Assembly: GCA_022826515.1 (NCBI GenBank)
Contig: JAJDUT010000080.1
Span: forward strand, 62,001-126,000
Length of the DNA: 64,000 bases
From: Candidatus Latescibacterota bacterium
Lineage (GTDB): Bacteria; Latescibacterota; UBA2968; UBA8231
Reading direction: 5' to 3'
A program made the position numbers and the translations under genes. Below the pieces are notes generated by a model. It did not search any database. It was not told the origin of the DNA and saw only the letters and a list, made by a program, of their open reading frames with translations. This document shows, piece after piece, positions 24,991 through 34,151 of this stretch. How positions within the stretch are numbered: position 1 is the first letter of the stretch; each line of letters opens with the position of its first letter.

Positions 24991-26133
24991 ATGTTTTCTA
25001 GTAGGCTACTTCCTCTGATTGTTTTATGCAGCGTCTTCCTCGTGTTTCCCAGCGCATGTAACGGCGAAGATCCTATGAGTAGTCCAGATAAGGACCAAGT
25101 GGATTCACCCTATACCGTAGGCGTCTATTATTACCCTTGGTACAGCGGCGATTTTCACGGTGGCCGCTATATGCGCAAAGAGTTGATACCGCCGCAGTTG
25201 CCGATGCTGGGCGAGTACGACGACCGCAATCCCTCGGTGATCGCCCAACATCTCAAGTGGAGCCGACAGGCCAATATATCGCTGTGGGTAGCGAGTTGGT
25301 GGGGTCCCAATTCTCGCGAAGATCAGACGCTGCTACAGCGCATTCTGCCGCACGATGAATTAGGTGAGATGCAGATTGCGCTGTTTTATGAGACTACCGG
25401 GCGCACAAGGGAGTTTTCAGCGTTCGACAATGTCGCACCGGACATCGCCTATATTGCCGAACGCTATTTCGACCATCCCAACTATCTGCGGATCGATGGA
25501 CGTCCGGTGCTCTTTATCTATTTGACACGGGTACTCTCGCACAATGGGACGCTGGCCGAGGTGGTGGAGGCGATGCGTGCAACGGCTAGAGAGGCGGGAC
25601 ACGATATATATCTCGTCGGCGATGAGGTTTTTGGACAACCGCCGCCGTCTTCTGAGGCTATTGGGCTACTGGATGCTGTGACGAATTACGACGTGTACGG
25701 CAGCATGGGAGCGAAGGGTTATGCCGGACAGGCGGCAGTGGATCGGTATTATGCAGCGCAGGCGGGTTGGCGAGAGTTGGCTCATGCTGAAGGGGCCGCG
25801 TTTATACCCGCTACGACGCCGGGATTTAACGACAAAGGTGTGCGCGATGGACATGCGGCGGTCTCGCGGAAGTTGAGTGAAGAAGCCGAATTTGGATCGC
25901 TATTTCGGGCGATGCTGGCGCAGGCTGTAGAGTACACGGATGAATCAACGGGGCGAATGCTGATGGTTACTTCGTGGAATGAGTGGCATGAGGATACGCA
26001 GATTGAGCCGGTTGCAGAGGGGGAAGTGACTCGGTTGGATGGCAGCGAGACGGGAGAGGCGTTTAGTGAAGGATTGGATTATGAGGGATATGGGGAGCGG
26101 TATTTGGATATATTAAGGGAGGGGACGGAGTAG
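24991..26133 (+). CDS. Exported GH99/WbsX-like glycoside-hydrolase-family protein
   Basis: 380 residues from ATG at 24991; a TTG four codons upstream is possible. The N-terminal signal sequence (RLLPLIVLCSVFLVFPSAC) ends in a Cys that may be lipidated, although the lipobox is imperfect. The mature part begins VGVYYYPWYSGDFHG, the typical start of GH99 endo-mannanase-like and WbsX-like TIM barrels. WVASWWGP, RPVLFIYL, FIPATTPGFND and MVTSWNEWHEDTQIEP are also family hallmarks, the last holding the likely catalytic Glu. It probably acts on mannose-type or other polysaccharides outside the cytoplasm. Confidence 0.8.
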   Translation: MFSSRLLPLIVLCSVFLVFPSACNGEDPMSSPDKDQVDSPYTVGVYYYPWYSGDFHGGRYMRKELIPPQLPMLGEYDDRNPSVIAQHLKWSRQANISLWVASWWGPNSREDQTLLQRILPHDELGEMQIALFYETTGRTREFSAFDNVAPDIAYIAERYFDHPNYLRIDGRPVLFIYLTRVLSHNGTLAEVVEAMRATAREAGHDIYLVGDEVFGQPPPSSEAIGLLDAVTNYDVYGSMGAKGYAGQAAVDRYYAAQAGWRELAHAEGAAFIPATTPGFNDKGVRDGHAAVSRKLSEEAEFGSLFRAMLAQAVEYTDESTGRMLMVTSWNEWHEDTQIEPVAEGEVTRLDGSETGEAFSEGLDYEGYGERYLDILREGTE

Positions 26134-26164
26134 ATATGGACCACCGATGCCATATTGAAATCCT

Positions 26165-26740
26165 ATGGATACCAATCGCGAACTAGGGAAAATCATCCTC
26201 ATCAACGGCGCGTCGAGTTCGGGGAAGTCAACGCTTGCACGCCAGCTACAGCAGACGCTACCAATTCCATTCTGGCACTTTTCGTTTGATCATCTCCGCG
26301 ATTCCAATGCCCTGCCGATGGCACGCGTTCGCAGCGGTGAATTTGATTGGTCCGCTATGAGGCCTGCCGTCTTCGATGGGTTTCATCGGTGTTTGCCAGT
26401 TTTAGCTGAGGCGGGCAACAATCTCATCGTCGATCACATTATTGAAAATGAAATGTGGATGTCGGATTTGGTGAAATTACTCACCGGCTTGGACGTATTT
26501 TTTGTCGGAGTGCATTGTCCGCTTCCCGAGCTTGAGCGCAGAGAGCGCGAAAGAGGCAACCGGCAAATTGGGGAGGCACGAACGGACTATCAAGTAGTAC
26601 ACGGTTTCGCTGAATACGATCTGGAAATTGACTCGATGCAGCCGTGCCAGACCAATGTGAACACGCTAATCGATGCTTGGGAATCCCGCCAACCTCCTAG
26701 CGCATTTGAGCGAATGGCTGCGAGAAAAGGCACTAAATGA
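26165..26740 (+). CDS. Chloramphenicol phosphotransferase-like kinase
   Basis: 191 residues. The Walker A motif GASSSGKST near residue 16 and the overall plan (FDHLRDSNALPM, VDHIIENEMWM, FVGVHCPLPELERRERERGNR, VHGFAEYDLEID) match the streptomycete chloramphenicol 3-O-phosphotransferase family of P-loop kinases. The catalytic Asp of the family lies in the FDHL region. It may modify an antibiotic or another small molecule. Its stop overlaps the ATG of the next gene (ATGA), so the two are coupled. Confidence 0.82.
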   Translation: MDTNRELGKIILINGASSSGKSTLARQLQQTLPIPFWHFSFDHLRDSNALPMARVRSGEFDWSAMRPAVFDGFHRCLPVLAEAGNNLIVDHIIENEMWMSDLVKLLTGLDVFFVGVHCPLPELERRERERGNRQIGEARTDYQVVHGFAEYDLEIDSMQPCQTNVNTLIDAWESRQPPSAFERMAARKGTK

Positions 26741-27510
26741 AACGCAACCACCGCCTCCGGATTCTCGCCTACCTGACTATCACCTTCTGGGCGGTCATTT
26801 TCCTGCAGGCACCCATTCCGCAAGACCCGGCCTATCACCAGTTTGCCGATCAGCGCACCCTGTTGGGCATCCCCCATTGCCTGGACGTGATCTCCAACCT
26901 GCCCTTTCTGTTGGTGGGGCTGTGGGGATTCAGCGTCGTGTTCCGTCTTGCCACAGATCCCGAGCAGCAGGCATTCGTGCGCCCGGCCGATTCGCTGGCG
27001 TATCAGATTCTTTTCCTCGCGGTGGCGCTGGTCGGCCTCGGCTCCACCTACTACCACTTGGCTCCTAGCAACGAAACGCTTCTGTGGGATCGCCTGCCGA
27101 TGAGCATTGCCTTTATGGCGTTTCTCGCGACGGCGATTACCGAGCGCTTGGACCGGCGCGCTGGCATTATCACCTTGCTGCCGCTGATCGCCTTCGGCGT
27201 TTTCAGCGTGTTGTACTGGCATTATACCGAGCAGGCCGGGGCTGGTGATCTCCGTTATTACATCGTCGCCCAAGCCTACCCGATTCTGTTCGTGCCTCTC
27301 ATGGTTCGCCTGCTGCCGTCGCCGTACACGCGCGGGTCTGACCTCTACATCGCTGTCCTGTTTTATCTGCTTGCGAAGGTCGCCGAGGTATTTGACCAAG
27401 CCCTGTACGCGGTTGGGGGAGTCATCAGCGGTCATACTTGCAAGCATTTGTTCGCTGCCTTGGGAGCCTATTGGGTGTTGCGGATGATTCGGCTACGGCG
27501 GCTACACTGA
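26737..27510 (+). CDS. Ceramidase-like (CREST superfamily) membrane protein
   Basis: 257 residues with about seven membrane segments. The metal-site motifs of alkaline ceramidase-like hydrolases are visible: GLGSTYYHLAPSNETLLWDRLPM supplies Ser, His and Asp, and SGHTCKHLFAALGAYWV supplies the two late His residues. The family hydrolyses lipid amides in membranes, but most bacterial members are untested. It overlaps the kinase-like gene by four bases. Confidence 0.78.
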   Translation: MKRNHRLRILAYLTITFWAVIFLQAPIPQDPAYHQFADQRTLLGIPHCLDVISNLPFLLVGLWGFSVVFRLATDPEQQAFVRPADSLAYQILFLAVALVGLGSTYYHLAPSNETLLWDRLPMSIAFMAFLATAITERLDRRAGIITLLPLIAFGVFSVLYWHYTEQAGAGDLRYYIVAQAYPILFVPLMVRLLPSPYTRGSDLYIAVLFYLLAKVAEVFDQALYAVGGVISGHTCKHLFAALGAYWVLRMIRLRRLH

Positions 27511-27533
27511 TTGATTAATTTGTCAAGGATACT

Positions 27534-28625
27534 ATGGAAACTATTCGCCCCATCCGCGAGTCGGAACTCGACGAACTCATCGACCTGCTCTGCGCCGTGC
27601 ACAACCCCGAGGGCCACGAGCGCTACCGAGGCTATATGGAAGGCGATCCGACTTGGTGCCCGTCGCAGACGCCGGTCATCGTCGTCGAAGGCCGCATTGT
27701 ATCGACGCTGCGCATCTGGGACCGGTGGGTCCACCTCGGTGCCACGCCCGTCCGCATGGGTGGCATCGGCGGCGTCACCACGCATCCCGACTACCGAGGT
27801 CGCGGCATAGCGACGCGGCTCATGGAGCATGCGGCCGAGTACATGCGCGACGATGGCTACGACTTAGGTCTGCTGTTCACGATGATTCCGGCGGGCTTCT
27901 ACCGGCGTCTCGGCTGGAATTGTGTGCCGCTTAGGGGATTTCACGCTAGGCTGAGTCGTCCTCCGCAGCCGGAGCGGTCCGCGCTTGAGGTGTTGCCGTT
28001 TGACGAGAGCCGCGACTTGGAGGAGACGGTAGCGCTTTACCAACGCTACAACGCTGGTCGCAGCGGCAGCCTGTTGCGTCCGCGTCCGTATTGGGACTAC
28101 GCCCCCTCCCGCGTGCGGGGTGTGCTGCCCACCGCCGTCGTTCGCGGTCCGTCGGGACTCAGCGGGTATATCAACTGGGAGAGCGATGACGACGGCGTTG
28201 AGGTGTATGAAGTTGCTTACGAGAGCGGACCGGACCTTGATGCCCTCGTGCGGTACCTGCTCGACGAGTGTGCGGCGGCTGGGGTGACGGAGATCCACGG
28301 TGAGATCCCCTACACCCACCCTTTTGTCGATGCCCTAGTTGCTACTGCTGACGCCGATCTGGAGCTCACGGGCGATAGCTCGATGATGGCCCTCCCTTTC
28401 GACCTCGGTGCGCTGATCGCCAAGGCTGTACCCGAAGCGGTGGAGTCGGTCCGCGAACTGCCGGACGATCTGATGTGTCGGCTCCTGTTTGGCGAGTCCT
28501 CTGGCCGTGACTTGGAACCCGTTCTCCGCGCTCGTGGGATCTCGCTGGAGGCTGGGGAAGTTCGTCAACTTGAGGAGTGGTTTCCGCGCCGCGAGGTCAT
28601 CTTCTGGGAGCCCGACCACTTCTGA
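27534..28625 (+). CDS. Eis-like multi-domain GNAT acetyltransferase
   Basis: 363 residues. The N-terminal GNAT domain has the acetyl-CoA motif GIGGVTTHPDYRGRGIATRL (about residues 77-96) and FYRRLGW further on. A second GNAT-like half and a sterol-carrier-like C-terminus (LRARGISLEAGEVRQLEEWF) fit the Eis family plan. Eis proteins acetylate amines, including aminoglycosides and peptides. The TGA stop overlaps the ATG of the heparinase-like gene (TGATG). Confidence 0.83.
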   Translation: METIRPIRESELDELIDLLCAVHNPEGHERYRGYMEGDPTWCPSQTPVIVVEGRIVSTLRIWDRWVHLGATPVRMGGIGGVTTHPDYRGRGIATRLMEHAAEYMRDDGYDLGLLFTMIPAGFYRRLGWNCVPLRGFHARLSRPPQPERSALEVLPFDESRDLEETVALYQRYNAGRSGSLLRPRPYWDYAPSRVRGVLPTAVVRGPSGLSGYINWESDDDGVEVYEVAYESGPDLDALVRYLLDECAAAGVTEIHGEIPYTHPFVDALVATADADLELTGDSSMMALPFDLGALIAKAVPEAVESVRELPDDLMCRLLFGESSGRDLEPVLRARGISLEAGEVRQLEEWFPRREVIFWEPDHF

Positions 28626-31135
28626 TGCCCGCACGTCCGGCCAACTCGCCGAAACAGGCCCCGCTCCCGGTCATCCGCCAAGAGCGGCCCCGACTGCTGC
28701 GGCCCTTCGACGATCCCCACTTCCGCTTTGAGCCGCCGACCGATCCCGTGCGTCGGCGCATCCTCGCCAATCTTCTAGACGACTGTGAGTTGTATGCTGG
28801 ACAGCGGCCGTGGACGCGGATTCCGCGGCGGCCGGACAGTCTTCACCCGTACCACCAGCTCTATTTGACTTTTTACACCGCCATGCAGGCCACGGCTTTG
28901 ATCGAAAACTACGCCTTTGCTTGGCGGTTGACCGGCGATCGGCGCTGGCTCGACCGGACCCGCGCTTGGCTGCGGGCGGCGGCTGGTTGGGACCACGACG
29001 ACCGAGTGGAGGAACATTTCTACACGGCAAATCGCTACATGCAGGCTTTTGCTTTGGCCCTCGACCTGCTGGACGGAGAGTTGACGGCCAATGAGAAGCG
29101 TCAGGTCCGCGTCTGTCTCGTGCGGCAGTTGGAGCGCTGGTGGCCGGATGTGGAGGAGCAACGCCACTCGGAGGAAGGTGGGCACCACGCCGTTGTCGAT
29201 AATGGGCACTTTGGCGTGGCCGCTCTGCACCTGCTGGGTGAGCACCCCAAGGCGGAGGTATGGGTACAGGCGGTCATCGATCGCTTCCGCGCCGCCATCC
29301 TGCCCCACGGCTGCGGCCCCGCTGGCGAGCCAGTGGACGGCCCTTCTTTCTGGCCTTGGGAGAATCTCTGGCTGCTGCAGTTTGCCGACGCGCTGTGCAA
29401 TGTCACTGGCATTGATCTCGGCCGCGAGGTTCCAACCCGGCTACGGCGGTCGCTGACTTGGTTCCGTGCCCATTGGGCAGCGCCGCGCAAAATTCCCGAC
29501 CTGCTCTACTACCCTGCCAACGCCAATGTGCTCGGCACCCAAATCAACGCTTGCTCTCCCGCTCTCCTGCGGCTGGCCCAAGAGGCTGGCGACGAGATGC
29601 TGCGCGATGCCGCTCTCGCCGACCCGCGCCTGGGCCGGATCTACCGCTTCGGTGGTGGCGTCAAAGGCTCGACCGCGGAGTGCATGATCTCCTACGGGCC
29701 CTACGCCTACTGCTTTTACGATCCCGACTTCCGGGCGGCCAAGCAACGCCGGCCGGCTCCGCTGTCACGTCGTTTTGCGGCGCGCGGCGGTCGTTCTGCT
29801 GTGATGCGCACTAGCCACGGACCCGACGCGGCGATCCTTTGCGTTAGTGGGTACGACGGCGATGTGGCCCACGGCTTTATGAACTTGCATGTGCAGTGGG
29901 GGGGGCATCCTGTGCTGCGCGCGATCAGTGCGGCCGAGGCCCAGCCGGTGAGTTGCGGTAGCTTGCCTTGCGTGGGCGGCCAGAACGAGACCGTCGCTGT
30001 GCCGGGTGGTCTGGAGAGCACGCAGGACTGGCAGCGGCTGCGCGTCTCTGCCCGGCGCACCGAGCAAGAATACTGGCTGTTGACCGGGGAGCACCCGGTT
30101 GTTCTCGTGGCGTTGCGACGTCGGTCGCGCGGTCTTCAACTCGTTGATGGCATCGTCCGGCTGAGCGGGGGCGACGCCTTGCAGTACGAGGCCCGGCCTT
30201 GGTTCTGTCCCAATGGAGGACGTCTGCGCTTGCGCTTCCGATTGCGGGGGGACGAAGGTGGCCCTCGGGTGTTGTTCAATACGGGGAACGGCGTCGGTGG
30301 GATCGGTGGGACGAGAGTTAATACCTTTGCCCTCGTCGTCGAGGCGGACGGTAGGATGCGCTTCAGCGTGCAGAGTCAGAACGGCCACGAAGTTACCATG
30401 TGTGCATCGAGTAGAGTGGACGTTGGAGTTTGGCACGAGGTCGAGATTGGGTGGGGTGGATTCAACCGGCGTGCGGGTAGGCCGTGGATGGAGGTCGCTG
30501 TCGATGGTGAGGCTCGGCGTATCGACGATCCGGCTACCTTCGGCGAGGTGGGCCGCGACTCGCAGGGACTCGACTCGCGGGAGGAACCGCGCACCTTTTA
30601 CGTGTGGCCTCACTCCACTCTCGCCTTTGGCGGTGCCGTGCAGACGCCCGGCGTCTCCCCGAACTGCGATATAGCTCTCATTGACCTCCGCTGTCCGGGC
30701 CGTCGGCGGCTGACCGTGGATCCTGCTAGGGGCCTGGGACCGGAGATGGGTGGTGGTGAGTTGGCTTATAAGCTGAATCCGGTGGATCTGCGCGGTCTGA
30801 GTAGGAGTCGCGCCCGTCTTGGCGCTGGGCCGCGCGTGGTGGAGGTGATGACGGCGTTCGGAAAGAATCTTCGCCTGCGGACGGAGGAGGTGCCCTTCGC
30901 GCCTTCTGGACTGGCTGCCGGTAGCCTCGTCAGTTTTCTTCCGGGTGCTGCTGAGGCGTCAATGCGTATAGTGGCGGGCACGGATGACGACGTTCTCGTC
31001 CTCGCCTTTTGCAGTCGTTCGGCGAAGGCTCGGGTCGCACGGGAGGGCGATCGGTTCTGGCTGCGTGCTGGCGACCGGGAGTTTTCCTTCGACGTGTCTC
31101 GTCGGGGCGGTGCCATTCTGCGCCCCTTCCGCTAA
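28625..31135 (+). CDS. Heparinase II/III-like polysaccharide lyase family protein
   Basis: 836 residues from ATG at 28625, coupled to the GNAT gene; an earlier in-frame codon at 28577 lies within that gene. An N-terminal alpha/alpha-toroid (about residues 50-330: TFYTAMQATALIENYAF, HHAVVDNGHFGVAALHLLG, WPWENLWLLQFADAL) is followed by a beta-sandwich region (about 380-520) with SAVMRTSHGPDAAILCVSGYDG, typical of heparinase II/III. Next comes a concanavalin/LamG-like segment (about 530-700). No signal peptide is visible, which is unusual for this family. Polysaccharide substrate unknown; acidic glycans are usual. The last bases overlap the convergent methyltransferase gene. Confidence 0.75.
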   Translation: MPARPANSPKQAPLPVIRQERPRLLRPFDDPHFRFEPPTDPVRRRILANLLDDCELYAGQRPWTRIPRRPDSLHPYHQLYLTFYTAMQATALIENYAFAWRLTGDRRWLDRTRAWLRAAAGWDHDDRVEEHFYTANRYMQAFALALDLLDGELTANEKRQVRVCLVRQLERWWPDVEEQRHSEEGGHHAVVDNGHFGVAALHLLGEHPKAEVWVQAVIDRFRAAILPHGCGPAGEPVDGPSFWPWENLWLLQFADALCNVTGIDLGREVPTRLRRSLTWFRAHWAAPRKIPDLLYYPANANVLGTQINACSPALLRLAQEAGDEMLRDAALADPRLGRIYRFGGGVKGSTAECMISYGPYAYCFYDPDFRAAKQRRPAPLSRRFAARGGRSAVMRTSHGPDAAILCVSGYDGDVAHGFMNLHVQWGGHPVLRAISAAEAQPVSCGSLPCVGGQNETVAVPGGLESTQDWQRLRVSARRTEQEYWLLTGEHPVVLVALRRRSRGLQLVDGIVRLSGGDALQYEARPWFCPNGGRLRLRFRLRGDEGGPRVLFNTGNGVGGIGGTRVNTFALVVEADGRMRFSVQSQNGHEVTMCASSRVDVGVWHEVEIGWGGFNRRAGRPWMEVAVDGEARRIDDPATFGEVGRDSQGLDSREEPRTFYVWPHSTLAFGGAVQTPGVSPNCDIALIDLRCPGRRRLTVDPARGLGPEMGGGELAYKLNPVDLRGLSRSRARLGAGPRVVEVMTAFGKNLRLRTEEVPFAPSGLAAGSLVSFLPGAAEASMRIVAGTDDDVLVLAFCSRSAKARVAREGDRFWLRAGDREFSFDVSRRGGAILRPFR

Positions 31136-31818
31136 TGCGTCAAACGCAGCATTTGCGAATCGCCAGACCGAAATTCGAAAGACAGTGGAACAAGCTCAAC
31201 GCGTGTTGACGCTCGCAGTGCCTGAATGGTGTCCTCCAAATGCGCGGAAGGGTTGCCATCCATGTCGAGCAATGGAAATACGCGAACCTCTCTGCCTACG
31301 CGAAGCAATTCCCGTAGGAAAGAGAGGTGGGTTTCTGCGTCGAATTCGGCAGAGTAGAGAAATAGTAGATGAGAACAAAGTACAAGATCGAAAGATTGCG
31401 ACAGGAAAGGCAATTCCGGTAGGCAGGCAGATACGTAGCGGCCCCTCCGAGTCGCCGACTGAAAATCGGCAATGAAGGCAGTGAGGACGTCGCGTCGGCA
31501 TTGGACGACATCTTCCGGGCTACCATAGTAATCCCACTTGAACCTGTCCCGCGCCTTCTGCATTCCCGTGAGCATCTGTGCCGCTGTGAGATCGAAGTCG
31601 GCTAGGAAATCCCTGGTAGAGAACCGATACATGGGGTCAGCGGCGACGACGTATCGTCCATTTCTACTCCATTCCGCAGCGAACGACGACGGTCCACCCC
31701 CGCAGTCCAATATGCGCGCAGATGGCGGAACGTCAGATAATGCGAAGAACGCTTCGTATTCGGCGGCGCTACGGCCCCACGGGGGGACGGCTCCGCCAAA
31801 ATCAAAATCGTTTGACAT
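31132..31818 (-). CDS. Class I SAM-dependent methyltransferase
   Basis: 228 residues. Motif I is ILDCGGGPSSFAAEW (about residues 36-50), followed by the acidic end of strand 2 (VVAADPMYRF) and LPFLSQSFDLVLCSHLLFLY as motifs II/III. The end (ELVPLSFEFRSGDSQMLRLTH) has the usual last strands. It is convergent with the heparinase-like gene (4-base overlap) and lies 12 bases downstream of the TlpA-like gene, so the two minus-strand genes are probably one transcript. Substrate unknown. Confidence 0.82.
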   Translation of the reverse strand: MSNDFDFGGAVPPWGRSAAEYEAFFALSDVPPSARILDCGGGPSSFAAEWSRNGRYVVAADPMYRFSTRDFLADFDLTAAQMLTGMQKARDRFKWDYYGSPEDVVQCRRDVLTAFIADFQSATRRGRYVSACLPELPFLSQSFDLVLCSHLLFLYSAEFDAETHLSFLRELLRVGREVRVFPLLDMDGNPSAHLEDTIQALRASTRVELVPLSFEFRSGDSQMLRLTH

Positions 31819-31830
31819 GAGTTCTACTGG

Positions 31831-32943
31831 TCAGGAAGCCCTGATAGCGGCATCCGCCATGCGCAGAATCACTATTTCTACTTCGCGTACCGCCGACTCG
31901 ACTTTGATGCCGTACTCCTCTTCTAAAGCTCGCCGTGTCTGATCAAAGGCTCTAACCGGCAATACAAAGTCATATTTCCCTGCCAAGTGTGTTTCGTTGA
32001 AAAATATGCACTTCATCGAACTCTCAAGGTAATCGGCAAGCTGATCTATCGTGAGATTGGAGCCGGTAAACTTATTATTGAACCCGCCTGTGGACATGCC
32101 GCCGCCCAAGTCAGACACATCCGTCAATTGAGGGTTAGAACAGGTTAGCGTCCATCCTTCCTGTTGTTCCACAACACGACAAATCGCGATGCCAAACATA
32201 TCGCACAGCACGTCTACCGCTCTTTCTCTTGCCGCCTTTACTTGCAGGGGATGGAAAGAACGCAACTCAACGTCCAACAGCTCTTCTGGATCTTTCCCTT
32301 CAATCCGTATCCGGGAGTGGGGAATATCCAATAGCGAGCAAATCACATCGACTACTCGAAACCCGTAAAATTCTGCCTCGAATTGCTCGTCGCCAATACT
32401 CAAACTGCCCTCTCTGCGATCGGACGCATTTCGATCAATTTTTAGAAAAAACAGGGTGTCTGGAGTGACCACTGGCACGGTTTCTGAAGAGGTGGTTGGT
32501 TCGGCTACTTTAGGCACGTTGTCCGTCTGGAGAAAATCCTCTAACAATTCCTCAGTAAAAAAAGCTGGATGACCGTGCCAACGAAGTAGACCTTGTGAGT
32601 CTATGAGAAAGGTATGAGGGATACTTTGTATGCCATAGGCATCGAACGTCGTGCCCTCTCGATCTGTGGCGACCCCGCCTTTTATCGGCCTTTTTTCCAA
32701 GAAGCGTTCTATGATGTGGGGCTCTTCACGGGTCAACGAGACAAAAAGGGTGTCCTTATTGCCATACGTGGCGACGAGTTCATTGAGATGGGGAATGGCG
32801 GCGATACACGGTCCACAATGAGTGCCCCAGAACTCAAGGATTACATTCTTGCCAGAAAATCCATTTTCCTTTTCTGGCGTACCGCTAATCCATTCACTGA
32901 CCTCAATCGCGGGGGCCGGTTGGTCAATTGCGGGATAACCCAT
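31831..32943 (-). CDS. TlpA-like thioredoxin fused to a DUF3738-like domain
   Basis: 370 residues. Residues 1-150 form a TlpA/redoxin domain with the redox motif EFWGTHCGPCIAAIPHLNEL (Cys-Gly-Pro-Cys) and the cis-Pro loop SIPHTFLID. Residues 180-370 resemble DUF3738 as known from acidobacterial and planctomycete proteins: LTIDQLADYLES, ETHLAGKYDFVLPV and the final strand. No signal peptide is seen (start MGYPAIDQPAP), although most TlpA-type proteins are exported, so the true start or the location is uncertain. It may be a redox protein of the envelope. An inverted repeat lies 41 bases before the start. Confidence 0.75.
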   Translation of the reverse strand: MGYPAIDQPAPAIEVSEWISGTPEKENGFSGKNVILEFWGTHCGPCIAAIPHLNELVATYGNKDTLFVSLTREEPHIIERFLEKRPIKGGVATDREGTTFDAYGIQSIPHTFLIDSQGLLRWHGHPAFFTEELLEDFLQTDNVPKVAEPTTSSETVPVVTPDTLFFLKIDRNASDRREGSLSIGDEQFEAEFYGFRVVDVICSLLDIPHSRIRIEGKDPEELLDVELRSFHPLQVKAARERAVDVLCDMFGIAICRVVEQQEGWTLTCSNPQLTDVSDLGGGMSTGGFNNKFTGSNLTIDQLADYLESSMKCIFFNETHLAGKYDFVLPVRAFDQTRRALEEEYGIKVESAVREVEIVILRMADAAIRAS

Positions 32944-32984
32944 TCTGAATCCCTTTCTTTTTGCTGCTTTCAGTTAACTGCTTA

Positions 32985-33007
32985 TATCCGAATAGTTAGT
33001 TCGGATA
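32985..33007. promoter_or_regulatory. Inverted repeat TATCCGAA-7-TTCGGATA
   Basis: Perfect 8-bp arms with a 7-base spacer (TAGTTAG) in the 203-base gap between the minus-strand TlpA-like gene and the polysaccharide deacetylase gene end. It lies upstream of the TlpA-like start. It may be an operator or a hairpin. The remainder of the gap holds nothing I recognise. Confidence 0.4.
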
Positions 33008-33146
33008 ACGATGTTATGTTATTAGAAAGTGAAGGTACGTCTCTTGGTAGCACAGTCGCAATCGCAACGAGCGGTCAGATCTTTATATGCGGCGGACTGC
33101 GCGGTGGAAGGATGGCGCAGGTACGCACGGAGAGTAGAGAAATCGG

Positions 33147-34151
33147 TCAAGGGCGCGGCGTGGCCCGAACCTCGACTTGGGTCCCGTCGCGCACCGGCGT
33201 CGTCACTCGCAGCACGCCGGGTCGCACGACTTCCGTCGCCAGTTCCTGTCCGTCTACTACTACTCGGGGGTCGCGGCACCAAGCCGCTGGTACGCTGGCT
33301 TCCAGCGTCAGGCTGCGGTACGGTACCTGATCAGGCAACTCCGGCAGGCCGATGAGAAAGCGTTGCGTTTCGTCATTGCCGTCCACGGTCTCGATCTGAG
33401 CGTGACGCCGCATTAGATGGTAGCTGAGCGCCTCTTCGGGTACTGCACACCAGACGGCATCGCCCCCCTCGGACAGCACCGTCTCAAAGCGCTGCCGTAG
33501 CTGGGCCTCGGAGCAATCCTTATTGGGATGCACGGCTGTTTCCAGCGGGCAGTGGCAATAGTCGATGAGCCAGCCCTGCACGGCTTGGGCTTGGCGGATG
33601 TTGCGGTATGGGTCGTAGGCGCTGTAGAACGGCTCGTAGTAGTGGTCGTGCAGCGCTGTGCGGTTGATCCAGAACAGCTCGTCTTCGGGCCGATTGAGCG
33701 CGTCTGTCAGGCTCATGGCGCCTAGGTAGCCGTAGCGGCGGCAAGCTTCGAGGACGTGGTCGGCCATGTTCGTGTTGTTGCCGGGAGAGCAGTAGAGGAT
33801 TATCGGTTCGCCGAGGGCTTCTTCCAGCACTTGCTTGGCGTGGCCGATTTCCTGGTCCACCATTTCTGGCGTGATGATTTCGTGGGTCCACGAGTGGTTG
33901 CCCACGCCCCAGCCGCGGGCGAGCAGGTCGCGTAATTCGTCTGCGTTCATGTGGCGGTAGCCGTTGTAGCTGGAGTTGCCGGCTTTGCGGATCTCGCCCA
34001 TTTGGCCGACGAGCAGTTCCACGTGGCCGGGGATGCTGTACTCCTCGTGCATGGGGATGGCGAAGCGGTGCAGGTCGGCAAGGGCTTCGTCGTAGGTGAT
34101 CGAGTAAACCCAGCGCTTGCCGTACTTCCACGGACAGATGCTCAAGCTCAT
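33147..34151 (-). CDS. Polysaccharide deacetylase-like (NodB-homology) protein
   Basis: 334 residues. NodB-type features: Asp in SITYDEALADL (about residue 20), the HxxxH zinc motif in VGNHSWTHEI (about residues 83-92), and the carbohydrate esterase family 4 helix pattern after it. The C-terminal part (about 250-334) is a small beta-rich extension (VVVDGQELATEVVRPGVLRV). Start and stop context: its ATG overlaps the isochorismatase-like stop by 4 bases, and it is the last gene of a three-gene operon. Likely removes acetyl groups from a glycan or acts on amide bonds. Confidence 0.8.
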   Translation of the reverse strand: MSLSICPWKYGKRWVYSITYDEALADLHRFAIPMHEEYSIPGHVELLVGQMGEIRKAGNSSYNGYRHMNADELRDLLARGWGVGNHSWTHEIITPEMVDQEIGHAKQVLEEALGEPIILYCSPGNNTNMADHVLEACRRYGYLGAMSLTDALNRPEDELFWINRTALHDHYYEPFYSAYDPYRNIRQAQAVQGWLIDYCHCPLETAVHPNKDCSEAQLRQRFETVLSEGGDAVWCAVPEEALSYHLMRRHAQIETVDGNDETQRFLIGLPELPDQVPYRSLTLEASVPAAWCRDPRVVVDGQELATEVVRPGVLRVTTPVRDGTQVEVRATPRP

